Below, piece after piece: positions 53,950 to 64,000 of a stretch of DNA of 64,000 bases. How positions within the stretch are numbered: the first letter of the stretch is position 1; each line of letters begins with the position of its first letter. The stretch is taken from NCBI GenBank assembly GCA_007570785.1, contig ML664173.1:12681933-12745932 (forward strand). The letters run 5' to 3'. Source of the stretch: Antilocapra americana. Taxonomy: Eukaryota; Chordata; Mammalia; Artiodactyla; Antilocapridae. The position numbers and the translations under genes were made by a program. A model generated the notes under the pieces. The model saw only the letters and a program-made list of their open reading frames with translations. It ran no database searches and was not told the origin of the DNA.

Positions 53950-55225
53950 GATTTATGGCAGGCACTTCATAACGGAAACACAAAGTCTGGAGGACCTTGG
54001 AAGCTTGAGCTTTAAAGGGAGATAAGGGGGAGAAGGGTGATCCAAGGCCATTCAGAAAAGAGACCAGAGCTTGAGTGAAAGCCTGAGGCAGGAAACCATA
54101 ATGTGGATTCAGGCAGAGTGAGCTGTTGACTTTAGGATACAGGGGGCTTGGTAGGGGTAGGAGTGCAGAGTGGGCTGTTATAGTAGAAAATAAAGCTGAG
54201 AAGGCACGTTGACAATTATACAACAAGAGTCCACCAAAAGCTTCTGAGCAGATGAGCTACATGATCCGATTTAATTTTAATTTTGCTTTATTTTCACTTT
54301 TAGGAAGATGACTGACAGCAGGATAAGAGGGATTAGAGATTCTGAGTCTGTTCACAGCATAACCTCCTAGGCTGGACCCATCTGGACATTAAAAAATGAA
54401 TATGTTTGTCTTCAACATACTTGCGATCTAGTAGAATGGAGTAGTCAAATTTCCAAATAAGTTTAGTGTAAGATATTAGAGAGATATGTGGAAGGTGAGC
54501 TCATATTGAAATGGAGCATGCAGAGCATTTGTAACATCAGCTGGAAATAAAATCTATGTATGATTTCAATGGGCAGAAACAGGAGAGGAGGAGTTCTTTC
54601 CTTTAGAAGAGAGGAAAATATAAGTAAAACTAAGAGACAAGGAAAGGTCCAGTATGATTACTTGGTATAATATATTTGGCAGCAATTTTCCATCAAAGAT
54701 TAGCAGGTTAAAGGTAAACAAGGCCATATTAGGGATGGCTTTGAAAGTGAGATAGTTAATCCTGAACTCCATATGGAGGACAGCAGAACTTAAGCAGTTC
54801 TCAGTTACTGGACAGACTGGAGGAGAACAAAGACTAATTAGGTTAGGACAACAGTCCAATAAGGGCTAACTGGGGACTGAGCTAGTATGTCAAGTAGAGA
54901 TGCAAGAGACATTCTGAAAAAGAATCTCAACAAGCTCTCTTAACATCAGCTGGGAATAGGAAAATTCAAGGAGGAAAAAAAAAAAAAAAAAGCAATTGCT
55001 GAGTTCAAGCCCAGGTGATAAGGAAGATGGGGAAACCATTAACAAAATTGGAGAATCTGGTTTGTGGCCAGGTGGTGCCAAGGTTGACTTGAAATATTGA
55101 GGTGACAGAACATTTCTGTGGACATATGTTACAGAGAACAAACACAAAGTGGCCGGTTGGAACGTAAGCCAGGTTGGTGCCAGGGAGGTAGTTGAGAGGC
55201 ATGTCCATGGAGGTCATCCTTGGAT
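53950..55225 (-). mobile_element. L2 LINE, antisense, long and diverged
   Basis: On the plus strand L2 blocks appear in reverse order. First the 3'-side 'gaaagcctgaggcaggaaac', then 'tgagctacatgatccgattt' (the reverse complement of the 'atctgatcatgtcact' block), then the 5'-side 'tatgtcaagtagagatgcaa'. It contains an A-run at 54975-54991. No frame is intact. Confidence 0.6.
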
Positions 55226-55239
55226 CAAAGAGAAGCCAT

Positions 55240-55452
55240 ATAAAGCAGTGGCTAGGTGCTCAGATTCTGAGTTTCATTGCCGCTAAGAGTCATCCGACTT
55301 AAGTTATTTAGCTCTCTGAGCCTTGTTCTACTTGCCCATATAGCTAGGATAATCATCATCTACCTCATAAGATGGTTGCCAGGATTTACTTTGGTAAGGT
55401 ATCTAAAGCTCATGGCACAATGGCTGGCCAGATAGGAAATGATCAGTGTTAG
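55240..55452 (+). mobile_element. MIR SINE, sense, near full length
   Basis: 'aaagcagtggctaggtgctc', 'ttagctctctgagccttgtt', 'tctacctcataagatggttg', and a 3' part 'aaagctcatggcacaatggc'. Confidence 0.75.
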
Positions 55453-55471
55453 CAGCAGGGGCTGGAGAAGG

Positions 55472-55652
55472 GTCAGTTCAGTCTAGTGGCTCAGTTGTGT
55501 CCGACTGTTTGGGACCCCATTGACTGCAGCACGCCAGGCCTCCCTGCCCATCACCAACTCCTGGAGTTTACTCAAACTCATGTCCGTTGAGTCAGTGATG
55601 CCATCCAACCATCTCATCCTCTGTCGTCCCCTTCTCCTCCCGGCTTCAATCT
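55472..55652 (-). mobile_element. BovB 3' end, antisense
   Basis: 'gtcagttcagtctagtggct', 'cccatcaccaactcctggag', 'gtcagtgatgccatccaacc', 'atctcatcctctgtcgtccc'. The reverse complement matches the C-terminal ORF2 and 3' end also seen at 28.8-28.97 kb and 46.7-46.88 kb. Confidence 0.92.
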
Positions 55653-55711
55653 AGAGAAAGAAACCCATGTGCAAAATCTAAAAACACTAAATACATCTAT
55701 CTCATGGGATG

Positions 55712-55925
55712 TTTTAGGACAGTGGTCCCCAACCTTTTTGGTACCAGGAGCAAGTTTCATGGAAGACAATGCTTCCACAGACTGTGTGGGGGTGGGGTAG
55801 GGGGATGGTTTGGGGTAATCCAAGTGCATTACATTTATCATACACTATTTCTATTTGTATTTTATCAGCTCCACCTCAGATCATCAGGCATTAGATCCCA
55901 GAGGTTGGGGATCCCTGTTTTAGGC
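55712..55925. mobile_element. MER1-like hAT transposon with intact ends and 8-bp target-site duplication
   Basis: The element spans 55720-55917 (198 bp). Left end 'cagtggtccccaacctttt', right end 'gaggttggggatccctg'; these are terminal inverted repeats. The flanks are ttttagga (55712-55719) and ttttaggc (55918-55925), 7 of 8 identical, as expected for hAT elements. Much shorter than a full copy, so internally deleted. Confidence 0.85.
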
Positions 55926-57278
55926 AATTAGGGAAAGAAAAGGAAGAGAGGTCCAGGGGTTGGACACAGGACCACGTGCTTCACAAAGGTTCTGTCCTGG
56001 GCAAAGACTGGTGACACTGACTGTGAAGAGGTCACTAGAAGCCTCTGGCTGAATACAGTAAGTAGAGAAGCGGAGAGAGTGGCTAGATATACCCTTTCAA
56101 CCATTATTTCTCTTCCTTGTCCCCCTTTTCCACCTCCTTAAGCTCAAAAAACGGTAAGGTTCCCCAGAGCAGATTTCTGAGACTGAATCCACCTGTGATT
56201 AGCAGAAAAGAAATAGGCAATCAACCAACCCCAAAGCGAAAGGACTGAACTGCTTCCAAGGTAACCATATGTAACTTTTAAAAAATCCAGAGAGGCATGA
56301 AATTCAAATGAGAGATGGCCAGTTCACAGACTAGTCATCAAATTAACATTTTCAGTATCTTGTCAGCCCCATCTTTCTGCAACCTCCTCACGCCGGAACT
56401 TACATTGCCTACTTCTGTTATTTGCCAATCTTTACAGGAAGCAGTGGTGCCCGCCTACAGAGATAGGGGCTGGAGAGTCAGGAAGAGAAAGAGGAGAACT
56501 GAACGCAAATACATATTTATAATTTATCAATTAGCCTCTCCCTTAGTTCTGAGCAGCTAATCCAGTTTGAGCTGGTGAGCTGGGTTCTCCAGGCTCGGGT
56601 CTCTGACAGCTTTGATTAGGAGTGGTTGAGTGCACTGTGGTACCCAAAGGTGTGAAGCAGTGAAAGGCATGTCAGAGCATCGGAGAGAGTGCACTGACTC
56701 AGCGCCCCCCCCCTTCCCAGCTTACCCCGCAAAAGGGGGACTTACTAAGTTAAAATCCAGTGCTGTCTCTCCACTTTCTCCTTATGACGTAGTGGATTAT
56801 CATTGGACCCACTGTCAATGGATTCCTATGGTCTTCCACACCCCTAGCCCCACCATTCTTAGCTCATCACACCCAGTCAGAAAACTTTTATTCCCCCCAA
56901 AATACAGGAGATACAACACAGAAGACAAAAGAGCCACAGATAGTCCCCAAATTTCAAATTTTACACAATTTCCAGCCATTCACCAATCCTCTCCCCATTC
57001 TCATCTATCACCCTGAATTCAGTCATTGCCAGGTCATGGATACAATGGCAGGTCATTTCACATCTTCCCTGTGCCTTCAAGACATTTACTGGAGGGCATC
57101 TTAGAATACTCTAAGTTAAGTAAAACATATCGTCCCCACAGTGCACAAGCATATTCAGACAGAAACAGCCCACCATAATGGGAAGGCTCGTTCTGGATTT
57201 AGAGGAAGGCAGGCCAACTCAGAGCAATCCCCAACCTTCAATCATGAAATACTTTGAAGGAAAAGGAGAGCCCTGGAT
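55926..57278. other. Unique sequence, no gene seen
   Basis: A 128-codon frame at 56630-57016 has no recognisable motif. No repeat named. Confidence 0.35.
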
Positions 57279-57293
57279 TTTTTTTTTTTTTTT
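57279..57293. repeat. T-run (about 15 nt)
   Basis: Homopolymer with no recognisable SINE or LINE body attached on either side. Confidence 0.85.
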
Positions 57294-59480
57294 AGTTGTT
57301 GTTAAAAACACCATTATAATCTGGACTGTATTCATCAGAATCAACAACTTTCCGTGGATATATGAATATTTCAGAAGGCAAATTGATACTTATAATGATA
57401 AAAATAAAATGATCTCTACCTTTACTTCTACCTACAGAAATGAAGGTCCAATTAAGTGAAGGAAGCATGGTGTCCACCATGGAGGCGGCAAGAGAGAAAG
57501 AGAGAGCAGGGAGAGTAAAACATCAGCATGCTGCAGACACACAAAGAAATGTAACACACATAAGAAAACCCACAACAGTAATGGCAACAGCAGTACAATC
57601 TTGAAAAGGCAGCACAAACAAATGCATAACGTGAAGCTTAAACAGTGTGATCAACAAGTGTTTAAGCTTTTTCCCCTTAGCCTCGTCTCAAGTCCCATCC
57701 TTGGAAACATGACCAAGTCTGCATGCAAAAGCACTGCATAGCCTCATGTGTGTGAAATCGTATGCACTTAACCAGAATAAAATTGTTTAGGCAAAGTTTC
57801 AGAGAAGCCAAGCTCTCCTGTATTTTCTCAACGTTAATATGAGTCCTGAGGATCCAGAGTGTAACACAGAGGTACAGGTGGTACACACACAACGTACGTA
57901 AGTATTTCCACATATATTTATAGGGATCAAAAACAAATTCCGGAGATTCAGCGAGAACCAGACAGAAATCTCTTTCTTTCATGTTGAAGGAATAAGGAAA
58001 AGGAAGGGCATGCTGGCTTTTTATGCAATCATCACAAGGGCAAGAACGGACAAGGGGTGGGAAATGGAAAAGAATTAGAGGAGGGGCAGTGAGGTCAAAG
58101 GACCTTCTTAAAAAAATTAAAATGAAAAATTACACCTTAAAGTCTTAGTGGCACTGACCACCAGGAAGAATTCCGCATCCTTTCTTGAAAACCTCTCTAA
58201 AGAGGGATTCACAATACCCGTGTTTGTCATTACGGCATTACCTAAAGACTCTTTCTAGAAGTTTCCTGACTTACCCCTGCCCCCCAGAGCACGCGTCCAT
58301 GGGTGTGTCTGAATTCTCTACTCTTGTATGCTTCAGTGCTGGGCAAGAAGGTGAATAGTAGGTGGAAAAGTGGGGAAGGTATACAACAGAGGTTCTCCAG
58401 ATACTTTTCACACCAGAGTTGGAATTTAACCCTCCAAAATGCCTGTGCTGCATCAGTGGGTTGAAATAAATCAAGATTAAAGAGGTCGCCACCAGCCCAT
58501 CTCATCGACCTAGACTCTATGCTACGACATCAGCCGTATGAATACCCTCAGACCTCCAAGCCACTAGAAAAGCTAGAACTCTTAAAGGGCAGCTGGGAGG
58601 ACGAGGCGAGAAAATGTAGAAGCATCTTCTCATCAGGACTCTGAGGGCCTGCTTTTTCTGGTGGAACTTGTTATCAAAGAGGGGTCACTGAATTCTAGCC
58701 CTCACAGAGCTTGGGTCATCGCACTCTGTAGAGAAATGCATAACTCTCTCAAACTATCCAGATATACTAGGTCGACAAAGAACCCTCCTTGCTCATACTC
58801 ACCTCATGGTAACCTGCTGTGGGGAGACAGCTTCCCTCACTCACCTATCAGAATGGAGAGGCTCCACCCCAGCCTCTTGCAGGGCTCCATCTAACGGTGG
58901 AGAACTCAGCTGAGCCCCTCCCTCTAGCTCTGTTCCCTGACATCTGCTCTGTACGAGCTCATGTCTTCACTGAAGTGTCCAATATCCACGTCATGGGTCA
59001 TGGCTCAGGTCTAGAGGATACAGTTTTATTGGGAAAGTGTGCTTCCTTCTGTCCTGCCTTATCAAGTCAGAAATGCCCTCAATCGCCCACCTCCGCAGCT
59101 ACCTGGACAAAACTTCTCTCAGACCTGGGTGGTTCCTTGATCTGATCTTTTACTCCTCTTTACGGAAACACTGTCTAACGAATCCTGTGTAAGAAAATGG
59201 GGGTGTTGGAGATGGGGGAATTGCCCTTCAGTGCTGCCCCACTCTCCTCAAAAGATCAAGAAAAACAGCAGAACATGGAAATATGCCTCCTTCCCTTCTC
59301 TTTGGTCCTTGAACAAAGGCACTGAGTCCCGTGAGCATTTTGAAAAGAAAGAGACAAGAGAAATTAAAGTGCAGTCTTTTGGTGTCAGGGCCAGGCCAGG
59401 TAGACCAATCTTGCAATCACCTCAAAATGCAGAAGACACAATACTAGCAATTGAACAGTGAAGAAAAAGACAATTTGCAG
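57294..59480. other. Unique sequence, no gene seen
   Basis: More than 2 kb free of young repeats. It includes a GA-rich patch near 57489-57515. Frames such as 58242-58505 (-) and 58819-59145 (+) show no domain. Confidence 0.35.
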
Positions 59481-59489
59481 TAGGCTCAA

Positions 59490-59720
59490 TTCTTGAATCC
59501 TGATTTAGGCTGATAATATGGAAAATTTTTATTTAGGAGAAAAAGGCTTCATTCACAGCCCACCCTGTGTTTAGCTGAGCTGAATTTCCTGCACAGTTCA
59601 TTCCCTGCATAATTGAATATTTTAGGTTGCAGATGCGGAATTTACAGATCTTTATATGCAGTTTTCTTCAGGGTGTATAATGAGTTAGAACCCTGCCATC
59701 AGGACATTAGCATGTTCTTT
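59490..59720. promoter_or_regulatory. Candidate conserved noncoding segment
   Basis: Unique AT-rich sequence with 'cctgcataattgaatatttt' (59606-59625) and 'gacattagcatgttc' (59702-59716). No repeat. Low-confidence call based on composition. Confidence 0.22.
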
Positions 59721-60330
59721 CAGTGGTTTTCGCCTTTATACAAAACTGAAAACAGTCAAACCCCCAAGGGCTTCCTTTGACCATTGATGGGGGGTGGGGG
59801 GAGGTCCTGGGGCTAAAAGTCATTACAATGGGCAGGGGGATGGAGGGGAAGACAAAAATCAAACCTCCTCTCAGAGTGAAATTCAGAGAAGCCCAGCGCC
59901 TCTCCCCCAACCTGGGGCCCCAGTGTGAGGCTTAGGGGAGAAGTTAACCGCTCCGGTGCTCTGAAATTAGCTTCATTCATCCCTGTTATCGACGCGGTCA
60001 TGGCCCGTTTCATGCTTCTCTCTGGGAGGCAGCCCAGAAGGGCCAGCGCCCAGGATGGCAAATGGTGGAGTGGAATGAAGAAGCCAAGGGGGTGATGGGG
60101 GGCGGACCACGATGCGATGGGAAAGGTGCCCCCCCACCCCACCCCACCACAGGGTGGCCCTGCTCCCAGCCTGGCCCCTGGCAGGAGGGACAGGCAGCAA
60201 ATGGCCTGCCAGGGATGATGCAGCTCTCAGCGACCAGCCAGAGGCACGAAGGCAAGCAATTCAGGCAGCTGCAGCACCTTGAGCCCAGAGCACCTACCTT
60301 GTTCACTCATCATGAGGTGGGAGAGGCCTT

Positions 60331-60384
60331 GAAGGAGGAGAAGAGAGGAGGGGAGGGGGGAGAGGAAGGAGAAAAGAAAGAAGA
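60331..60384. repeat. 54-nt uninterrupted purine tract
   Basis: G/A only from 60331 to 60384. On the minus strand it is a long polypyrimidine tract ending at an AAG, 30 nt upstream of a good splice-donor match (minus-strand AAG|GTAGGTG at 60300-60291). It could form triplex DNA or, less likely, act as a splice acceptor tract. Confidence 0.85.
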
Positions 60385-61640
60385 CAAAGTTAGAACCCCA
60401 CATGAAAGGCCATCGCCTGTTAATGCCCAAGCAGGAGTGGCGGGGGCACCCACGTGTACTCATCCAGTTCAAGGACAGTCTTTTGTTTGCTGAAACTGCA
60501 GGCCACATCACCACTGATCTATGCAATAGGTAGGATTTGAGACAAATCTACGAGAGATTAGGTCTCTTGGGAAAGAGACTCCAGATGTGGGCAAAGTAGG
60601 TTTCTTTCTTTCTTTCAAACTGCTTGTAACAGTAATACATGATCACTGTAGAAACTTTGGAAAATTCAGAAGGGAAAAAAATCAGTTGTAATCAATCTCA
60701 CATGCGAAGTTTACCATCCAACATTGTCCACCCTAGATACACTAGTCTTTTCTACCAAAATTGAACCACACTGAACATAGCACATGGGTGCCTCCTTTCA
60801 AGAGTTAGACAGCTTGAACCGTCTCTGTATGATCCTGGCCTTCGCCCAGTGACGACCACATTCCTTCCCTCCAGCACCAACTTTTCCTAGAAAGTCCCTC
60901 ATGTTTGATCACAGAGGTCTAGCCAAGCACTGAATGGATTAAAGAAGGTACACAAAGTCCCAATAAATAGCACAACCTCTCGCTATGTTCTTATGGAAGT
61001 CAAACAAGGCTCTTAAGAACTCATTACTTCAAGGGACACATAAGCCCTGATAAACCTATTAAAAGAAAAGATTTCTAACCAGTAGCCAACTGTGCTGGCT
61101 ATCTGCTCTTCCATTGCTTTTATTATTGCTGGAGATATTTGGAGATCCTTTCCCCAGAGTAAAATTCAGGGATATAGGGGATTAATAAAGGAGAAAAATC
61201 TCTAAAATATGGAAATCTCTAAATGTTTTTGGAGATTACTAGAGATTTAGAAAAGTAATCAGAGGCAAAATATGGGTCAAGCAGCTGACTTTTTAAAGAT
61301 CAATGATATATTAAATACATAGATACACCATGTGCCATAAATGTCACGGAGGCATTTTTTTCAACAAATTTCATTAAACTATAGTCATATTTTAAATGCA
61401 TATTTCTGACATTCATTTCTCAAGGCCTGGGATATTAGTACTCATGGAGGAATGGAATGATGCCAAAGCAAGTCATTCTCAGAATATGTTTTATTTAAAA
61501 AATTAGCTATTGGTCTTTTTTGGGAGGGGATAATAAGAAAGAAGAAAGGGCACTAGATTTGACTAAGAAACCTCGGCAGAAGTGACTGTTCATAAAATGC
61601 CTGGAGTTTCTGGACCAAGCCATAGCCTTCAGCATCCAAA
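60385..61640. other. Unique or anciently repetitive sequence, no gene seen
   Basis: The piece near 60620-60790 ('gtaatacatgatcactgtag', 'aaaattcagaagggaaaaaa') resembles an old L1M-type 3' region, but boundaries are unclear. No exon. Confidence 0.35.
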
Positions 61641-61814
61641 TCAAGCACACTAAGAGGGAGGATCTGAGGCAGACAGGTGGGGCATGTGGGAGGAGGGATG
61701 GGGAGAGAACAGGTGTGTGAATTCACAGGACAGTTGTCACCATTAAGAAACGAGAATAAGGAAGATCTAAAGAGATCCCTAGGATGAGGGTTAAAAATAA
61801 AAGGGCAATAGTAC

Positions 61815-61998
61815 TATACTATGCACTTGAAGTATAAATGCTAGAGAGTAGATCTTAAATGTCTTCACCATAAAAAAGATACGGTAACTATGTGAGGAAA
61901 TGAAGGTGTCTGCAACATGTAAGTGTATCTGACACAATTTATATGTTAAGTTTACACAAGGTTACAGGTCAATTATCTCAATAAAGCCGGGGGACATA
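61815..61998 (+). mobile_element. Old L1 3' terminus
   Basis: 'gagtagatcttaaatgtctt', 'gtaactatgtgaggaaatga', 'taagtttacacaaggttaca' and 'caattatctcaataaagccg' follow the classic L1M-type ending. Confidence 0.75.
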
Positions 61999-62037
61999 TT
62001 TTAATTTATATATCTTCTATTCTGTTAAATGGGACTT

Positions 62038-62157
62038 TTTTTTTTTTACCATTTAAACCTTTTATTTTATATTGGAGTATCGCAGATTAACAATGTTAAT
62101 AGACTTAGGTGGACAGCAAAGGGATTCAGCCATATGTATGCATGCATCCACGGGGGA
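62038..62157 (-). mobile_element. L1 3' UTR, antisense
   Basis: After a T-run: 'accttttattttatattgga', 'gcagattaacaatgttaata', 'gtggacagcaaagggattca', 'gccatatgtatgcatgcatc'. Matches the antisense artiodactyl L1 3' UTR. Confidence 0.75.
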
Positions 62158-62334
62158 GGTATTTTTTAAATGAAAGGACTGATACTTTACACCTGCACCT
62201 GAAGAGGAAGTGGGACACTCGATAGTGAGAGGGTATTCGGAGCCCCGGGGAAGCCCCTGGAGTTGGGCCCCACTTATATACCACCTGTGCTTCTTTAAAG
62301 CCCTGTCTCCCAGAGCACATTTCACTGACCGCCT

Positions 62335-62495
62335 GCATTAACCACCTGCAGATACTTACTAACAGTGATGTTCCTGGACCCCACCCAAGTCCGAATGAGT
62401 CAGACTCTCAGAGAGGAGCTGGGGAAGGACCTGAATTTTAAATAGGTTGCACTAGTGATTCTCATGCTCACTAGAACTTGAGAGCTACCCCTTTA
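62335..62495. mobile_element. MER5-like fragment
   Basis: 'ctggaccccacccaagtccg', 'aatgagtcagactctcagag', 'gacctgaattttaaataggt', 'actagtgattctcatgctca'. Confidence 0.6.
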
Positions 62496-62611
62496 GAGTG
62501 ACATAGAAATCAAATTTTGGTAAATTAAACTGTGTGATAAATGCGCTAAGAGGAACTGGATATTTAATGGAACTCTATGGTGGATCCTTTGGTAAAAGGA
62601 GGAATCCTTTT

Positions 62612-63472
62612 AAAATTCAAATATCCAAAAGGCTACAAGCAATAAATGCTGGAGAGCGTGTGGCAAAAAGGGAACCCTCTTACACTGTTAGTGGGAATGC
62701 ACACTAGTACAGCCACTATGGAGAAGAATGTGGAGATTCCTTAAAAAACTGGAAATAGAACTGCCATATGACCCAGCAATCCCACTGGTGGACATACACA
62801 CCAAGGAAACCAGAACTGAAAGAGACACATGTACCCCAATGTTCATCGCAGCACTGTTTATAATAGCCAGGACATGGAAGCAACCTAGATATCCATCAGC
62901 AGACAAATGGATAAGAAAGCTGTGGTACATATCCACAATGGAATATTACTCAGCCGTTAAAAAGAATACATTCGAATCAGTTCTAATGAAGTGGATGAAA
63001 CTGGAGCCTATTATGCAGAGTGAAGTAAGCCAGAAAGGAAAACACTAATACAGCATACTAACGCACATATACGGAATTTAGAAAGATGGTAACGATACCC
63101 TATATGTGAGACAGCTGAAAGAGACACAGATGTATTGAACAGTCTTTTGAACTCTGTGGGAGAGGGTGAGGGTGGGATGATTTGGGAGAATGGCATTGAA
63201 ACGTGTATATTATCATATGTGAAACAAATCGCCAGTCCAGGTTCGATGCATGAGACAGGGTGCTCTGGGCTGGTGCACTGGGATGACCCTGAGGTATGGG
63301 ATGGGGGAGGGATGTGGGAGGGGGTTTCAGGATGGGGAACACATGTACACCCGTGCCTGATTCGTGTCAGTGTATGGAAAGACCACTATAATATTGTAAA
63401 GTAATTAGCCTCCAATTAAAATAAATTTATTAACAAATAAATAAATAAAAATAAATAAAATTCAAATATCCA
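62612..63472 (+). mobile_element. L1, 5'-truncated, with 16-bp target-site duplication
   Basis: Body 62628-63456 (829 bp) covers the end of ORF2 and the entire 3' UTR, ending in AAATA repeats. ORF2 remains open from 62728 to 63048, with LPYDPAIPL, DTCTPMFIAALF and the W-Y-I-S-T-M-E-Y-Y-S-A block, which identify the L1 C-terminal region. Perfect copies of aaaattcaaatatcca flank it at 62612-62627 and 63457-63472. It lacks endonuclease and polymerase and is inactive. Confidence 0.95.
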
Positions 63473-64000
63473 CCACTTGTGTTTTTCAAATTTAAATATG
63501 TACTTATCAGGTTGTATTAAGCTACATATGTAGTTGCAGTCTTGTGATTCAAATAAAATGTACATATTCCTCAACTTATAAAAAATCTGAACTAGAAATA
63601 TTAGGCCAAGAATGTAAACCTGGGATCCTGATGTGTTGTAGGCAAGAAAACAAAACGGACAGAAGCAAGTATAACAGGAAATAGCACAAGACAGGAGAAA
63701 ACTGTAACCATAACGTGGTTTGAGTTTTATTTTGCTTTTTGCAAAGGGGATTTTAATCCACTTTCATGAGCTCTTACCTTAGTATCTCCTCTTATACAAA
63801 TCTACCCCCGAAGATTGCAGAATTAAGACCTGGAAACCAGGAATCCCAGAGGGTCTAGGTCTATTATGAAATTCTGTTTCTCCCTTTCCTTCCACTCCCA
63901 AACACTCCTACTTGCTGTAAAAGGACCTTAAGTCCCCACCAAAAGCGAATGCGAGAAATGACAATCAAACAAACGGCTTCAGTGCCTACCATAAGTAAAC
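63473..64000. other. Unique sequence to the window end, no gene seen
   Basis: AT-rich DNA without a named repeat or exon. Confidence 0.4.

Noticed and set aside
59813..60526. Several overlapping frames of about 100-143 codons near 60 kb as a gene
   Set aside because: They overlap in several frames on both strands in GC-rich, low-complexity sequence, with no domain and no consistent splice structure.
1..64000. CRISPR array, operon or prophage-like structure
   Set aside because: The window is mammalian nuclear DNA; recurrent units are interspersed SINEs and LINEs, not regularly spaced direct repeats.

Overview
This window is nuclear DNA from a ruminant, most likely a bovid. The diagnostic signal is the repeat content. 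There are many Bov-tA and Bov-A2 SINEs (tRNA-like heads fused to Bov-A units), BovB (RTE-class) LINE copies, CHR-type tRNA-derived SINEs shared with other cetartiodactyls, and 3' ends of a ruminant L1. Beneath these lie old mammalian repeats: MIR, L2, MER5- and MER1-like hAT elements, a mariner end and MaLR/MLT1-type LTRs. I cannot tell cattle, sheep, goat or another bovid apart from the sequence alone.

I found no convincing protein-coding exon of a host gene, no rRNA gene and no functional tRNA gene. Reading frames longer than about 130 codons are either remnants of LINE ORF2 (BovB at 44.8-46.9 kb), frames drawn through an assembly gap (43.55-43.95 kb) or unsupported frames in unique DNA. 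The window looks like an intergenic interval or a very large intron.

Layout. 0-10 kb: an L2 tail, MIR and MER5 fossils, scattered Bov-tA SINEs, and a unique AT-rich segment near 1.3-1.55 kb with motifs typical of developmental enhancers. 10-14 kb: a dense pile-up of an old hAT copy, MER5, a Bov-A2 dimer, two L1 3' ends, an antisense LTR, and an MLT1-type LTR split by an L1 that itself carries a Bov-A unit. 14-24 kb: sparse MIR/MER5, then a long L2 split by two SINEs (19.8-21.1 kb). 24-28 kb: mostly unique, with candidate conserved noncoding segments and an L2 tail. 28-36 kb: a BovB 3' end, SINEs (several with clear target-site duplications), a MaLR LTR split by a SINE, and a mariner end abutting a CHR SINE. 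36-42 kb: mostly unique, plus an MLT1-type LTR. 42.5-46.9 kb: the youngest part, with two separate L1 insertions that both carry 5' inversions, a 400-N gap inside the second, and a 2-kb defective BovB. 47-62 kb: mostly unique or anciently repetitive DNA with several candidate regulatory segments, an antisense L2 and a small MER1-like transposon with intact ends. 62-63.5 kb: a 5'-truncated L1 with a perfect 16-bp target-site duplication.

There is no operon-like or multi-gene system here. The most useful observations are the insertion histories that can be read base by base (inversions, nested elements, target-site duplications), one probably mis-sized assembly gap, and a few unique segments worth testing for deep conservation. 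Family names come from recalled consensus sequences and were not checked against a repeat library.
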